Assembly (NCBI RefSeq): GCF_032884065.1
Contig: NC_088863.1
Span: forward strand, 61,821,512 to 61,885,511
Direction of reading: 5' to 3'
From: Artemia franciscana
Lineage: Eukaryota > Arthropoda > Branchiopoda > Anostraca > Artemiidae
Length of the DNA: 64,000 bases
A program made the position numbers and the translations under genes. This document shows positions 37,501-49,400 of this stretch, one piece after another (the stretch's first letter is position 1; each line of letters begins with the position of its first letter). Below the pieces are notes generated by a model. The model was not told the DNA's origin. It saw only the letters and a list, made by a program, of their open reading frames with translations, and searched no databases.

Positions 37501-37849
37501 AGACAAGCTACAGTTTAAAAGTTATTACTACCTTTTCCAAGTCACTGAGCGGGCAACTGACCCCCCCCCCCACCCCTTTTCCAAATGACTGCTTTGCTTT
37601 TATGAATGCACAAGTGAGGCTATTGATATGTAAACACTAAACTGTTTGGAAAACAACTTTTTTTAAATCTTAAAATACTTATTCTTGTCATTCCTAAATG
37701 CACTTCATGATGCTATATCCTCATCCCTTCCCTAATGTACAAATATATAGCCCAGATTATATATTTTGTATGCATTTTTCCATTTCTTAGTTGTTCTCTG
37801 GGTAAGTCCTAGGTATGGAACCAAACATTGTCACTGAAATAGTTCAGTT
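34576..37849. other. No gene recognised; short local duplications
   Basis: 'aatttgacttaataaagc' with 'atcataaagt' and 'atggtacc' occurs at 35778 and again at 35909, so about 45 bp is duplicated 130 bp apart. A T21-type run sits at 35757-35778. 'cctaatgta...atatagccca' near 37732 matches 21488. Short ORFs such as the 84-codon minus frame at 37135 carry no recognisable domain. Confidence 0.4.
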
Positions 37850-39060
37850 TTAATCAAAAATGATTAAAAGCGTATGCCTGTTGGACATTAAGCTCACCCT
37901 CTACAGCTTTATCACTAATAACCAGACTCATAGGTAAAGAGCCAGACTGAGAAGTGGGCTTAAGTATATAATTTATTACCTTCCAAGTTTTACAAATATC
38001 ATTGCCAAACGCAGAAAAAACATTTAGATAATAGAGAGACTTGGCTTTTCTACACAAAAAGTTTTATATTCTTTAGTAGATTTTGAATTGAGAAGGACAA
38101 ATATAGCTTGCTGAAGGTTTAATAGACTTATATAAGTCCTCCAGATGTTATTTTTCATTCTCAAGATTTTGAGAAGTCCAGACGTCATCATTGGGTTGAG
38201 AAAAGAATTACTTAAGACCCCATTGTAGACCCATGATTAGAAAGTGGTACCTCACAAATATTAAGAATAGCCTCTTTTACAGTCCCCTAAAAGGACTCAA
38301 CTAAACAAGGAAAATCAATATCAAACAAGCTCCATTATTTTTTCTGCCAATTTAGACCCAAGAAAGAATAACTCTTATCACCAAACCAAGCAGTATTGGA
38401 ATCAAACATTTGAATCCTGTTAACATTCCAAGGTTTTAAACAGAAATTAGAATATATGGTGGAAAATGATCATAAAAATCAGCAACTAAAATTGAGTTCT
38501 CCTTCAAGGTAAGTGTAGAGAAGATATTGTCTATCAAAGATGCTGTAACATTAGTTATGCATGTAGGAATGGATGTTGCTGGTAGAGTTTCTGCAGCAAA
38601 CATGGTTGAAAGAACATCAACTGAAGCTGAAGACTTTAAATACATCAAATTTGTGTTAAAGTCACCCATTATGATTATCTTTCATGGACGTTTCAGTATT
38701 ATGTTAGTATTTTTTCTAGATTTTGGAAAAATAACGGAAAAGTGCGACTTGGAGAACGACAAATATTAGCCTACCTATAATTAAATCAATACCGTTAGAT
38801 TTAATTGCTGTAAACTGAGACTGACAAATACCTTCAAAATTTCTTGATAAATCATCCTGTACATATTGAGGCAAATTACAAGATGTATACTTGGCAACAT
38901 GGCTTTTAGGCCAACCTGCATCAATTTATATGTTCCAAATGGATATCCAATAGCATTTCATTATGAAAATCTAAGAATTTCTCACACAAGCTAGCAACGT
39001 CAGGCTGTCCACCTAAAACAATCTGTTTTTAAAAGATCTATCGACGAGGAGAGACCCTGA
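37850..39060 (-). pseudogene. LINE remnant: endonuclease C-terminus and linker
   Basis: On the minus strand a 77-codon frame (38669-38436) reads MGDFNTNLM, then PTCITNVTASLIDNIFSTL and DFYDHFPPYIL, the DFN, SLIDNIF and D(H)-type end of a CR1/Jockey-like LINE endonuclease. Further downstream, 38057-37854 reads KAKSLYYLNVFSAFGND, then KTWKVINYILKP, the linker that precedes the RT. Between about 38670 and 39050, broken frames give LNIQGLSSSIDLL-type N-terminal pieces. The RT itself is missing. Style resembles the 18.2-19.0 kb fragment, which has the complementary RT part, so both may come from one family. Confidence 0.75.
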
Positions 39061-40058
39061 ATGTTAAGTTGAAGTGAAGAAAAAAAAAACGCCAAAGGAT
39101 GCAATTGTGCAGCAGGTATATTGGATGAACTATGAGAACAAAAAAAATGCAACGAAATGAAAAAGAAAATGATAAAACAACAACACAAATGCACTGATAG
39201 AAGAAAAAAAATGTATAAAACAAAGTTGAAAGGTAATGAATATCCCTGGCTTTCATGTGCTTGGTTTCTTAGGATTTGAGCTTAAATTCAAATGATCATT
39301 TTAATCAGGTACCCTCATTGCAGAGACTAAGAATGTTCAAACTCATTATGTCAAGAAACCCTGACTAGTTGTCTAAGTCCATCCAATTTTAGATTTAAAG
39401 CAGCACTATATAACCGCGCCTTTACGTTATCATATTATCATCAGGAGCCGCAGAAAATCGGGGCAGCGGTAGCGTTTGGGCCAAATGTTGATTTAGCATA
39501 AAATTTTCACTGATCTTCACATAAACGGCTTTGGATAGAAATTTTTTTTAATACCAACGGCATCTTTTGAAGCCTGTAGAAAAGAGTTGCTTTGTCATAC
39601 TTTTGTTATGAAATTACGCGTTTTGCGAAATTTTGACCGTTTTTTTATTGTTTCTCTTATCAGTAACGGGATTATGAAGGCCTGTTGAGCTTGAGGAGTA
39701 AAATTCGACAGAGTAAGAGAAGGTAAGCACCATTCGGTTTACCTAGTATTTTGAAATTGATTCCAAGATTGTCCTATTTGAACCTCAAGCTGGCTCATAG
39801 CAAGATTTTAAAATATACTTACTTTGAGTTCGTTTTGAGTTCATGTTGTTCACATGGAGAATCTGGAAAAAGAGATATATGGAGAATCTGAGAATAAACG
39901 GAGAATCTGAAATAGGTCTTTTTGGAACATTTTGTATAATTTGGGTAAGTTTAATCTTTACAATTGAAAGCAAAACAGAAAGTAAGGTTTTGTTTTTAGA
40001 CATGAGAAATAATAATAAATTAACTTTATGAATATATCGTAAACCAACAAATAATCAA
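39061..40058. other. No gene recognised
   Basis: Intergenic AT-rich sequence. A more GC-rich patch at 39410-39640 (ggagccgcagaaaatcgggg) has no open frame. Confidence 0.35.
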
Positions 40059-40066
40059 CCTTTATT

Positions 40067-40222
40067 CATGGGCGCCCATAAGGGGGGGGGGACAGCCCTT
40101 CTGGCTGAATGATGCTGCCTTAAATTTTTATATCTTTATTTTGAGATTTCTTTTATACAACATTGGAAGTACCAATTAGACCAGGTAAGCCCCCCCTAAA
40201 AATCAGCTTATGGGCGCCCATG
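40067..40222. mobile_element. MITE, 156 bp, with perfect 8-bp target duplication
   Basis: The ends are CATGGGCGCCCATAAG and its exact reverse complement CTTATGGGCGCCCATG. The flanking octamer cctttatt is identical on both sides (40059-40066 and 40223-40230). The interior is non-coding with G and C runs just inside the ends. An 8-bp duplication fits hAT-type (or P-type) transposases. Each terminus is itself partly palindromic (ATGGGCGCCCAT). Confidence 0.9.
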
Positions 40223-40599
40223 CCTTTATTTATCTTTTAAGCCATATTAACCTATCCAAATGAATAGCAGGGCAGTTATTTTTTTTATTTGATATAGGGT
40301 AATAGAACTAACGCCACCAAAATATATAGATGAGGATGTCATTTTCATTAATGATATTCCAATTGGTAATGATTGTTTAAAAAAAACATAAAACAATGTC
40401 TTAAACAACAACAAAAAAGGGGAAAATTTAAGTAAACCTTATGTCACTGAAGAAAATGAAGCTGAAAAAACTGCATCTTTACCTTTTGTTCACAAAAACT
40501 AACAAGAGAATTAAAAGAACTATATAGCCTACAAAAGAGGAAAAATAAAAATGTGTTTCTATTTGTTTTAGCTTTTTTAGGGGGGGGGGGTGAGTTTTC

Positions 40600-40740
40600 C
40601 CAGCAGTGGTTAGCGTGCTGGACTTAAAATCCTTTGTCCTTGAGGACAGGATTTCGAGTCCTAGTGTCGCGGGTTATTTGGTTTGGAACGGGGGTCAGTA
40701 GCGTGAGACTGTATCAGTGTTTCCACTTCATATTTTCTGA
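40600..40740 (+). ncRNA. tRNA-Leu(UAA)-like SINE head
   Basis: 'cagtggttagcgtgctgg' has an A box. 'gga-cttaaaa-tcc' forms an anticodon arm with TAA at the anticodon position. 'gtccttgaggac' makes a long variable arm as in leucine tRNAs, and 'atttcgagtcct' is a B box. The T stem and acceptor are imperfect and unrelated sequence (gtttggaacgggggtcagta) follows, so a tRNA-derived SINE or tRNA pseudogene is more likely than an active tRNA. Confidence 0.65.
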
Positions 40741-42949
40741 AATCACTTAAATGCAGGTGGGAAATCCCTAGAAATTATCATTTTCAATGCCAAAATCCCT
40801 GTAAGTTTCCCAATTTTCTAATTTCTATCCAAAAAAAGTCTTGTTAGGCTGACTTTAAATAGCATTTGTTCACGATGACTTATTTTGCAACTCAAGACCT
40901 GTACTTGTACCAAAATATCTTCTTTTGATGTTTAAGACTATGCTTTGTATTTATCAAAAAAATGAATTAGGTTTTGATTTATAGATTCCGGTGATCTCGG
41001 ATTATGGACCATATGAAGGTATTTTTTCCTTCTTTATTACTATTTTTGCAACACCCCCGTTTTATTGGTATGAATGATATCCAACCAGTCGCTTTTTCAA
41101 GCACTATTTTGGATTTGACTTGTTTTTCTATTGAGTTGTGTTTATGTAAATAAAAATAAAAAAAAATAATATATATCTGTCGACAGTTATGTCAAAATAT
41201 AACTGAAAATATGAAGTATGGGCTTAACATGTTTTTTCAGTAATACAGATAAGGTAAAAAATAAAGATAAAATAATAGGCATTGTTGACATTCACGTAGC
41301 AAGGTCCATTGAGGTGTGTAGCACACTGCTTATCACACCATGTGAACAACCCATTAGCAGCCTCAGAATCCAGTTATATTAATAAAAAAAGAAAAAATCT
41401 ATTTTTAGACAGAATCACATTCAACACCTTCATCCTTTTTTCGGTGGTAGCTGAATTCTCGACTTTTTATTCTTCGACAGAATTCCACGTAGCCTTTCCG
41501 TTTTAAGCTTTTTCCGCCTATATGTCTTTATGATTTTTACTGCACAAAAAATCTTTCTACGACAGCGTTAGAATAAGGAAGATAAAGCATACGTATTACT
41601 GCCAATTAAATATATGCTATAGCGTGGTTCCAGAAGTTTTTCTTCAAAAAAAAAGAAAGAAAAACGCCAGTAGGTAACCGCAACCATATTTTCAACTGAA
41701 ACCTCCAATTCTGTCCGATTTCTTTTCCATCCCCTGATACTTTGCCATAATTTTAAACGAAGGTTGGAGAGAACGAAGTCGTAGTGACTGATTTGATGTT
41801 TTTGCATATATGTAAATGTCATCATCGAAGCGAAATTGTGTTTGGATCTGCTGCAAAGGCTCTATCCAGTGTGATTGTGCAATTCTTAGAATATTTTTTT
41901 AACTGCATCATTGGTTACATCATGATGTGATTTTGATGTCAAGAGAGAGTCCTTCCCATTTGGACAAAAATAAATGCTTTTGAGGGGAAGTTAAACACTT
42001 AATTCATTCACATCTAGTTGAAATGCATTTGTTGACTTAACATTGTCCTTCTTCAACTCCTAGTGTAATTAAGCAGTGCCTCTGCACCTTCGACAGCAGG
42101 GGACCCTAGTCTGCACCTTTACCAGGTTTTATTCAAATTATTCGTAGTGTTAAAAGAATTTTGGACCTCTCCTCTCTTAACTTCTGGTCAATTTAGTTGT
42201 TGGTGTCGTCGTCTCCCAGAAGGCTCTATCCAGCATAGGCAAGCATTCAAACATTATGCACTTCCGATTCGACTGTGCAAAAGATCCTTAACTCCCTTTA
42301 TTGTGCTTCCAAACTATCTGCTTTTTTGAAAAAATGGGATATGAACCTATTTCCATTCCATTTCCCTTTTTTTGTGTGTCGGAAGAGGATTTTTCTTGGG
42401 CCGAAACCCTAGAAACTCCTAAAAAAAATCCAGAAGACTTGTAAAATCACTAAATCCCTAAATGAAAAACCTTGCCTTTAAAAGACCTTAAGATTCCCCC
42501 TTTTAGGGAGGAAATCCCTCTCGTCGGATGATATGCCAACCATGCAGAGCATTAGTCAGTATGCAGACAAGTCTTTTTGAATTAACGAGTTATTGTAGCA
42601 GAGTAAGATAAAGGTTTAAAAAGAAATTGAAAATGTTAAAGGTTAGTGGCAACTATAGAAGAGTTGCCCTATGATAGAAGTGCACAAAGATAACAGAGTG
42701 GGACTAAGAAATGCTATTAATTACATCCCTTGGACGTGGTCCATTGGAAGAAAGGCGTCACTAGCCATTTTTTTGGTGCATGGGGGCAATGTGTTATACT
42801 GACTGGCTGGTCATTTTTAGCGACTGATTTGGGTAATATACTATTAAAGTTATTTCTTCTTTTCTCTTTGTACACTGAAACCACTAAGGTTACAGGAGTG
42901 CCACTAAGCTCTAAGATGTAGTTTTTGATGCTTTCAAATCGATGGACTC
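40741..42949. other. No gene recognised
   Basis: Short ORFs of 60-110 codons without recognisable motifs. A stretch of AT-rich simple sequence lies near 41150-41180. I looked for exons with flanking splice sites and found none that read into a familiar protein. Confidence 0.35.
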
Positions 42950-43510
42950 TCAGAATCGGATCTCGGAATTTTAGTAAATAGTAAGTTGGTCCTCCTTGGG
43001 GCCAAATCGCAATTTGGCGCCAGAAAATGGCAGAAAGCACCACTTTCACTGGGTAAAATCCTTATGGTCCTGTTGAAACCGATCTAAAACTTCTAATTTT
43101 CATTCGAATGAGCTCAACCAATCTTCTAAGACCATTGTTTTGATACGATCACCTCGAAAAAAAAATCTTCCTTAATCTTCCTTCTGGGACAAAGTACAAA
43201 ATTCCACTTTTTTACAGATAGAAGCCTGAAACCTCCACAGAAAGTTTTTTTCTAATTTTCCGAATTTAATCGTGTGATTTTTGTTCAGATCACTTGACTT
43301 CTTGGGTGGTTTTTTTTTATTCTTCAAGAATCTGGCAAACTTGCTTAGGTTCTTAGTGCTTGATGTACAACTTAAACTTGATAAACTTCCACATGTTTTG
43401 AATCAGTATAAAAAGCCAATTCTTTCGATGCATGAATCGCTATCAAAATTCCTTTTTTTCAAATTTTTCGTTTTTATTGACCTGAGCTGCTCCTTACTTG
43501 CAGTTTGATA
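42950..43510 (-). repeat. Family A copy, inverted
   Basis: The reverse complement of the 2.4-2.9 kb copy. It ends on the + strand with 'gagctgctccttacttgcag' (family start 'taaggagc' reversed) and contains 'agaagcctgaaacctccac' equivalent to the 2660 region. Divergence is high. Confidence 0.65.
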
Positions 43511-43634
43511 CCATGAACTATTTGATTTTGCAGTTTTGGCTCAATTTTACGTGTCAGAATATTTTTCCTGACGGAAAATTTCCCGGGGAACACTGGACCT
43601 CAAAAACACAGAGAGAACAAAGCAGAACTGGGGA

Positions 43635-44962
43635 CAGCTTTAGTTTCGTCACAAGCTGTCTAAATTCCATATTATACCACTCCATAAAGTCCATACTATA
43701 GCACTTAGAAATGCTAATTCTAGAAGCTTATTCATTTCTGTTTGACCCTCCTCCTCCATGGGGCAAACTAAAAATGCGTAAAGTGGGCAGGGTTATGAAG
43801 CCGAGGGAGAAGTTGGGGTTGTACAAAAGGAATGACATTATATTTTAAATACTGTTTCTAGTCATCACTGGTAATTTCTTTATGGTAGTAAGTAAAATAT
43901 ATTAAAAAAAATTAAAAAAACTAATTAAAATTAAAAGATTAAAAAAAAACATAATTAAAAAAAACTTACACATCCATTAATGCTGATACCCACTTTCACT
44001 TTCGAGTTTAAACTAGCCAGCTGTTTGAACAAAACAAACATCTAATTTTGCTTACACGTAACAGTATCTATAGAGCGAAGCAGATTAGTCCATGAGCCCC
44101 GCGGGCAGCGGAGCGAATCCTGATTGATTGAATTGTTAGTTGATGTTTATGACCTATTTTTGTTTACTCTTGCAGGTTTCCGGCCAAATAATTATTCAAT
44201 GGATATAGAATACAAACCTCACCCCGCGGGGCTCATAGACTAATTTGCTTCGCTCTATAGGTAATGTTACCTGTAAGCAAAATCGGACGTTGTACTGTCT
44301 ACCTTTCTAAATAAACTAGCTATTTCCAGATTTAAGGCTATCATCTATTCTCCATTTTTAGTCTTTTTCGCCACTGGTAAGAAATTGCGAAATTATCCAA
44401 CCGTGTTGCGAAAAAAAAGTCACATATTTTTATCATCAACAGCCAAAGCAAATCCATCATTGACCAAACAACCGTTGGAACTGAAGGAGTAAAGTGGAAT
44501 AACGTGAAAGACCGCAAAATCTCCATTGCGTCGGAAGGCATTTCTTCAAATCAACGTAGCATAAACGTAATATTTAAATAATCGCTCTGATTCACCGGTT
44601 TACTGGCTAGTTTAAACTTGAAAGTGAAAGTGGATATTAGCATTAATGGATGCGTTAGTTTTTAGTTATCTTTCGACTTACTACTATGCAGAAATTACCA
44701 GTGATAACTGGAAATAGTATTTAAAATATTATTTCATTCATATTGTCCAACCCCAAGATTTCCCTCGGCTTTAAAACCTTGCCCACTTTACGCCTTTTTA
44801 GTTAGTTGAAAGGAGATTTTAGAAAGCTAAAAAATGGATTTTAGAAAGCTAAAAAATGGATACGATTCTAGAATTAGTATTTCTAAGTGCTATAGTATGG
44901 AAACTATTCGCCTTCGCGGCATGGTTTCCACTTCAGATATCTTGTGACGAAACTAAAGCTTT
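43635..44962. mobile_element. Large inverted-repeat element (about 1.3 kb, arms about 370 bp)
   Basis: 'agctttagtttcgtcacaag' at 43636 pairs with 'cttgtgacgaaactaaagct' at 44941. 'catactatagcacttagaaa' pairs with its reverse near 44885. 'gcgtaaagtgggca' pairs with 'gcccactttacgc', and 'actttcgagtttaaactagcc' (about 44000) with 'ggctagtttaaacttgaaagt' (44605). The arms have diverged by small indels. The spacer holds a second, nested inverted repeat. Confidence 0.85.
44044..44283. mobile_element. Nested 240-bp inverted-repeat element
   Basis: 'ctatagagcgaagcagatta' with 'gagccccgcggg' on the left is matched by 'ccccgcggggctc' and 'taatttgcttcgctctatag' on the right. The arms are about 62 bp and begin 'attttgcttac' / 'gtaagcaaaat'. 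The 116-bp loop has no ORF. It sits inside the spacer of the larger foldback. Confidence 0.85.
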
Positions 44963-46303
44963 ACCAAGAATTGTATACTGGTTACCTGTCTAACCTACAA
45001 TGATAATATTTTAGAAACTTTTAGTGCCATTGATAGCAATGCTTAAAAAAAATGGTGCACATAGTTCTTTCGATTGAAAATACGTTGATAACTGATTGAA
45101 AATATTTTCAAAAGGACGATTTTTATATTTTCTAAGCAAGTTTAAATCCTTCTTCAAGGACAAGTTTAATCAGTGTCATTATTCTGGACAGGGGTGTGAA
45201 TAGATCTGAGACTAATCAGTCAATAATATAAGTAATTGGTTATTTTGGTACAAGCTACAACTGTAGACTTGTCTCAGAATTTCTTTTTTTGGAGGGAGCA
45301 TATACCTTATTGTCTTGAAAAGTACATGAGCCTTAACATAAGTTATTCTTGGATTTGGAGGTGTTCATAGAAGATAAAACTTTCTGAAAGATCTAAAGAC
45401 GAACCTTGATATATTTGAGGATTGACTTTAAGGAATTGGGAATTGAGGCCTGTGTTCTTGTGGAAATGAAAAAAAGGTGCTGAGACAAAGAAACATTCTA
45501 TGGCTATTCTCTAGCCCTGAGTCAACCTCAGAAATATTAAGAATCTCCAAGACTTATTATTTTAAGATTTTTCTCGACATGGACTGAATTTTTTGTTTTC
45601 TTTTGGTTAATTAGGACTAAATCGGTACAAATAAAAAGCATGATCAAATTTTTGAAACTCATTGGAAGTAATGACTATCATGATCCATCTGTACGTTTGA
45701 TCTTTGAAGTTTGTGAGTCTTTGCCTACCCCTGCCATCTAGAGCGAAGATGTCCAACCCTTTTTCTAGTGAAAATGAACACTTGGCAATATGCAGGTATA
45801 ATGAAACTCAACAAAGCATTTTTTAGAGGAATAAGCAGAGATAAGCTTGATTGAGATTTAGACGTCATTAGATGTCATGCCCAAAGAACGTCACTCTTTT
45901 TGGGCATAAATTTCCCAAAAAATAGTAATCATATTAGTAAAATAATTTAGGGGAAAAGCAACGTTGTGGTAGAACCAAGTTATTCCTTAGTATTTCGGTG
46001 ATTCAAAAAGAAATTTATTAGGACTATAGATTGGAGGAAGAAATACTGCTCTAATTTTGACAGATGTAGAAGGACAATAAGTAACGTTGGTTGTTTAAGA
46101 AAATTATATTGGCTTTTCTTAATTTTACATATACCATTTCCTGTAGAAATAACCAAAGTTTCTTTATAGTAAGGGATAGAGTTTCCCCTCTTCCTTGTTT
46201 GTTGATGTTGAGTTTAGAAGTAATATCATTTATGTGCAGGTTTGCTTTAATAATATGTTTTGAACTAATTTTATGGTATCTTAGTTCTTTTTTTAAAATT
46301 CAG
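44963..46303. other. Upstream region of XPNPEP1; no promoter identified
   Basis: The first coding exon is preceded by an acceptor (tttttttaaaattcag), so transcription starts further left, in an unseen non-coding first exon. I find no convincing initiator, TATA or GC-rich promoter signal in this stretch. The 78-codon frame at 46091 is mostly upstream intron. Confidence 0.4.
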
Positions 46304-46433
46304 GTTGCAGTGTCAAAAAATGGTTAAACGTACTTCTCAGATTTTAAGGAATCTTCGGAAACTTATGAAAAATCTGGCCTTTGTTCCTGAGACACTACAC
46401 GCCTACATTGTACCTGGTTTTGACTCACATCAT
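46304..46433 (+). CDS. XPNPEP1: XPNPEP1 exon with start codon (38 codons)
   Basis: An acceptor cag ends at 46303. Sixteen untranslated bases precede the ATG at 46320, chosen because the peptide [18 protein letters not shown] aligns with the start of animal XPNPEP1. The exon ends ...GFDSHH before gtaagc at 46434, phase 0. The [10 protein letters not shown] end corresponds to the conserved YI-P-DAHQ segment. Confidence 0.9.
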
Positions 46434-49400
46434 GTAAGCTCATTTTATATCACTGCTTTATGTATGTTTAATTTCCTAATTGGTGTCATGAAGGGATCCA
46501 ATGCCCAAAGGGAATTATATTTTTAGGCCTGGATATACTAATAACTTTGCTATATATGTTTTTCTCTCAATTGATTTTATATAGTTTTCCTTTGTCATTT
46601 GTCTTGGAGAAAGGGAGCTCAATTTGTTTGGCCTTGGAATGGCAAGAATAATTTTTCTTAGAATAATGCACCATATTGCCTAAAAAAATCGAGGAAAAAG
46701 TAGTTTGGGCTTTTTGAGTAACCAATCAGTCATCTGGACATACATGGAAAATCAATCAAAATATGTAGCTTAATTGATTTTTCTTATGCACATTTAAATT
46801 TTGTAAAGAGACCTTTGCACATTCCTTAGACGGTGGTATGTTTTGAATAAATGGTTTATATAAACGGATATTAGGATATCTGATCAACATTTTGAGGCAC
46901 CTTTTTTATGCTTTCAATCATTATTATTATCAGATTTAAGTTCAAACTCATTGCCAAAAGTCTGGTTGAGGGTATATTCCTGATTTATCTTGTTGAATGA
47001 ATGATTATGTGAAATGATATGGAATGTAGCTTGGAAAAATTCAGTAATACTAGAATCTTGTCATTCTGTTTGAGCCTCTTAGCTTTTGATTCGCTTTTCT
47101 CGGCAGCTTCCCGCTAGATCAAAGTTTCACTGCTGTTCAATTTGAATGTGTTTATAATGTACAGGATATTTGATATTTGCTCATGGATTTCTATCTTGAT
47201 AAAGAGGCTGCAAAAATATTGTGAGAGTTTATATGTAAATAATATTCGTAAAATGTATTTATTCGGTTTTTGAACAGCTAAATTACGCTCTTGAAAAAGA
47301 ATAATTACTATTCAAATAATTGGCTGCTCAACTCTGCGTGCGGGGGAATTTCCCATGAAGGAAAGTGTATTTTCGGCACGGGGTGAAATTTTCTGGGGGG
47401 TTACCACCTGATCCCATATAGCTTACTGCTATTTATTTTCAGAAAGATATAGTGATATTGTTTTATTTGTAAAAAATTCCTTAAATTCTTTAAACGTCAA
47501 TTAAAGGTTATGGTTTGGGAATTTTCATCCATTGTCATAATTTAATGAATCAAGAGGGGTATGCTCATGAATTTTTCATTTTTATTACCCTTTTCTTACG
47601 AAATTTAGAGACTGTAATTTTGAATATAATTTGAAACATTTAATAAAGACACATTCTCAGCAGTTATTTCTTTTATTTCTTCTTGTATTAATAGTTATCC
47701 TCTTGTATAATTAATAATCCAAACCAATATCAATAAACGAAAAAAGCAATCGACCTCTCATCAAAACCTTTGCTTGCAACAATGCTGCCAAAAATGAATA
47801 AGGAAGTGAAAAAACTGGAAGAGAAACTGTATGCTGAAACAAAATGAAACAAGTGTAAGAAAATGGTTTATATAATTAATGGTTGGTAAAACGTGAAATC
47901 TCTCAGAACACCCTGTGAAAGGACCTAGAAGGTAGCCAATAAAATGACCCTATATTTTACCGTTAGAATGAATATTTGTCACCAAGAGATAAGCGACGTG
48001 ATTACATTACTGGTTTTACTGGAAGCAGTGGCTATGCCGTTATTACTGAAAATCAAGCCTGTCTTTGGACTGATGGAAGGTATTTCTTGCAAGCAGTCCA
48101 AGAAATGGATGAAAATTGGACTCTTATGAAAGAAGGTAACGATCCTATCTTTATGAATGTGAAATCCATGCTCAATTGGGATTTTATACCCTTCTTGAAT
48201 TATATCCTTTTATACACTTGGTTGACTGACATACGGTTGGGAAGTTTAGCTGCATGTAATTTTTTTTCTTCAAATTGACATCTATGCCTGACTCTTCCAA
48301 CTGATGATCCCTGATATGCTGATTTATTTCATGTCATTTGTCTTGTTTGATTGTCAAAATACTTAGAAATTTTTGTTGTCCAAAGTATATTAAAATTCTG
48401 TCTTCCAATTGCATTTGCCAGTAATAACACATTAATGCTTTGATTTAAGCATATTGTGTCCTGGTTATTAAATGTTTTTTCCAAAAATATCCATCTACTA
48501 TCGGGAAGAAATTGATAGTATAATATTAACTGAAATCCGAAACACTGACGACCATGAATTGCAAGAATGAGTGTTAAAGTAGATGACTCATGATGTATAA
48601 GCTGTGGATTTGAGTCCAGATGCTATGCATGTGTTCAGTAACATTCCAAATTATGTGTCTTTTAGGTTTTAAAATGCACTTCAAAGAAGTAACATCTCTA
48701 GCGGATGGTGAAAAAAAACAAAAACAACAAAGCATTGTTGTCGTTTGGACCCATTTGCGAGTCATTCTTTATCATGTGAAGCCTTGCAAATCCTCTAAAT
48801 TGTGGAAATAGTGGTGAATTAATGGATTGGTTGGAGGAAGTATTGCAAAACTAAAACAATTGTACCAAAATTACAAGAGGAGATGGGGAGTGGAGGTTGA
48901 TGAAAACCAAAACTGTTGCTAAAAATAGTTAAAGATAAACGACTGCAACTACCGCTCTGGCTTTTCACTTCAGTTGTAAATTTATAAGTTTTGCTACTTT
49001 ACGCGTTTTCAATTCTTGCTTTGCATTTTATTGTCCTGTTGAAATTTGTACAATGTTTGGGATCTCGGCCTATCTAGTGCTCAGCATCTTACATAAAAGA
49101 GCAGTACCGCTATGAACAATTAAACATCTGAGTTTAATCAAAAACAAAATAATGATAATAAGCACAAAGGTCTTTTGTCCGCCATAGTACTTGCTATATG
49201 GATACAAAATTTTACCAAAGTTATTTGGTCCTCAAATGCGCACGTAGTGCAAGAAAAAATGTCAATTTTTTCCTGAAGAGAGGGGAAAGCTCAATTTCTG
49301 GACTACTCTATAAGCCATTAATAGCATCAATGCATAGAAAAGGTTCTGAATTATTTTCTTTAATAAATCAATTTAAAGCCTAATAGAAACAGCCAAAAGA

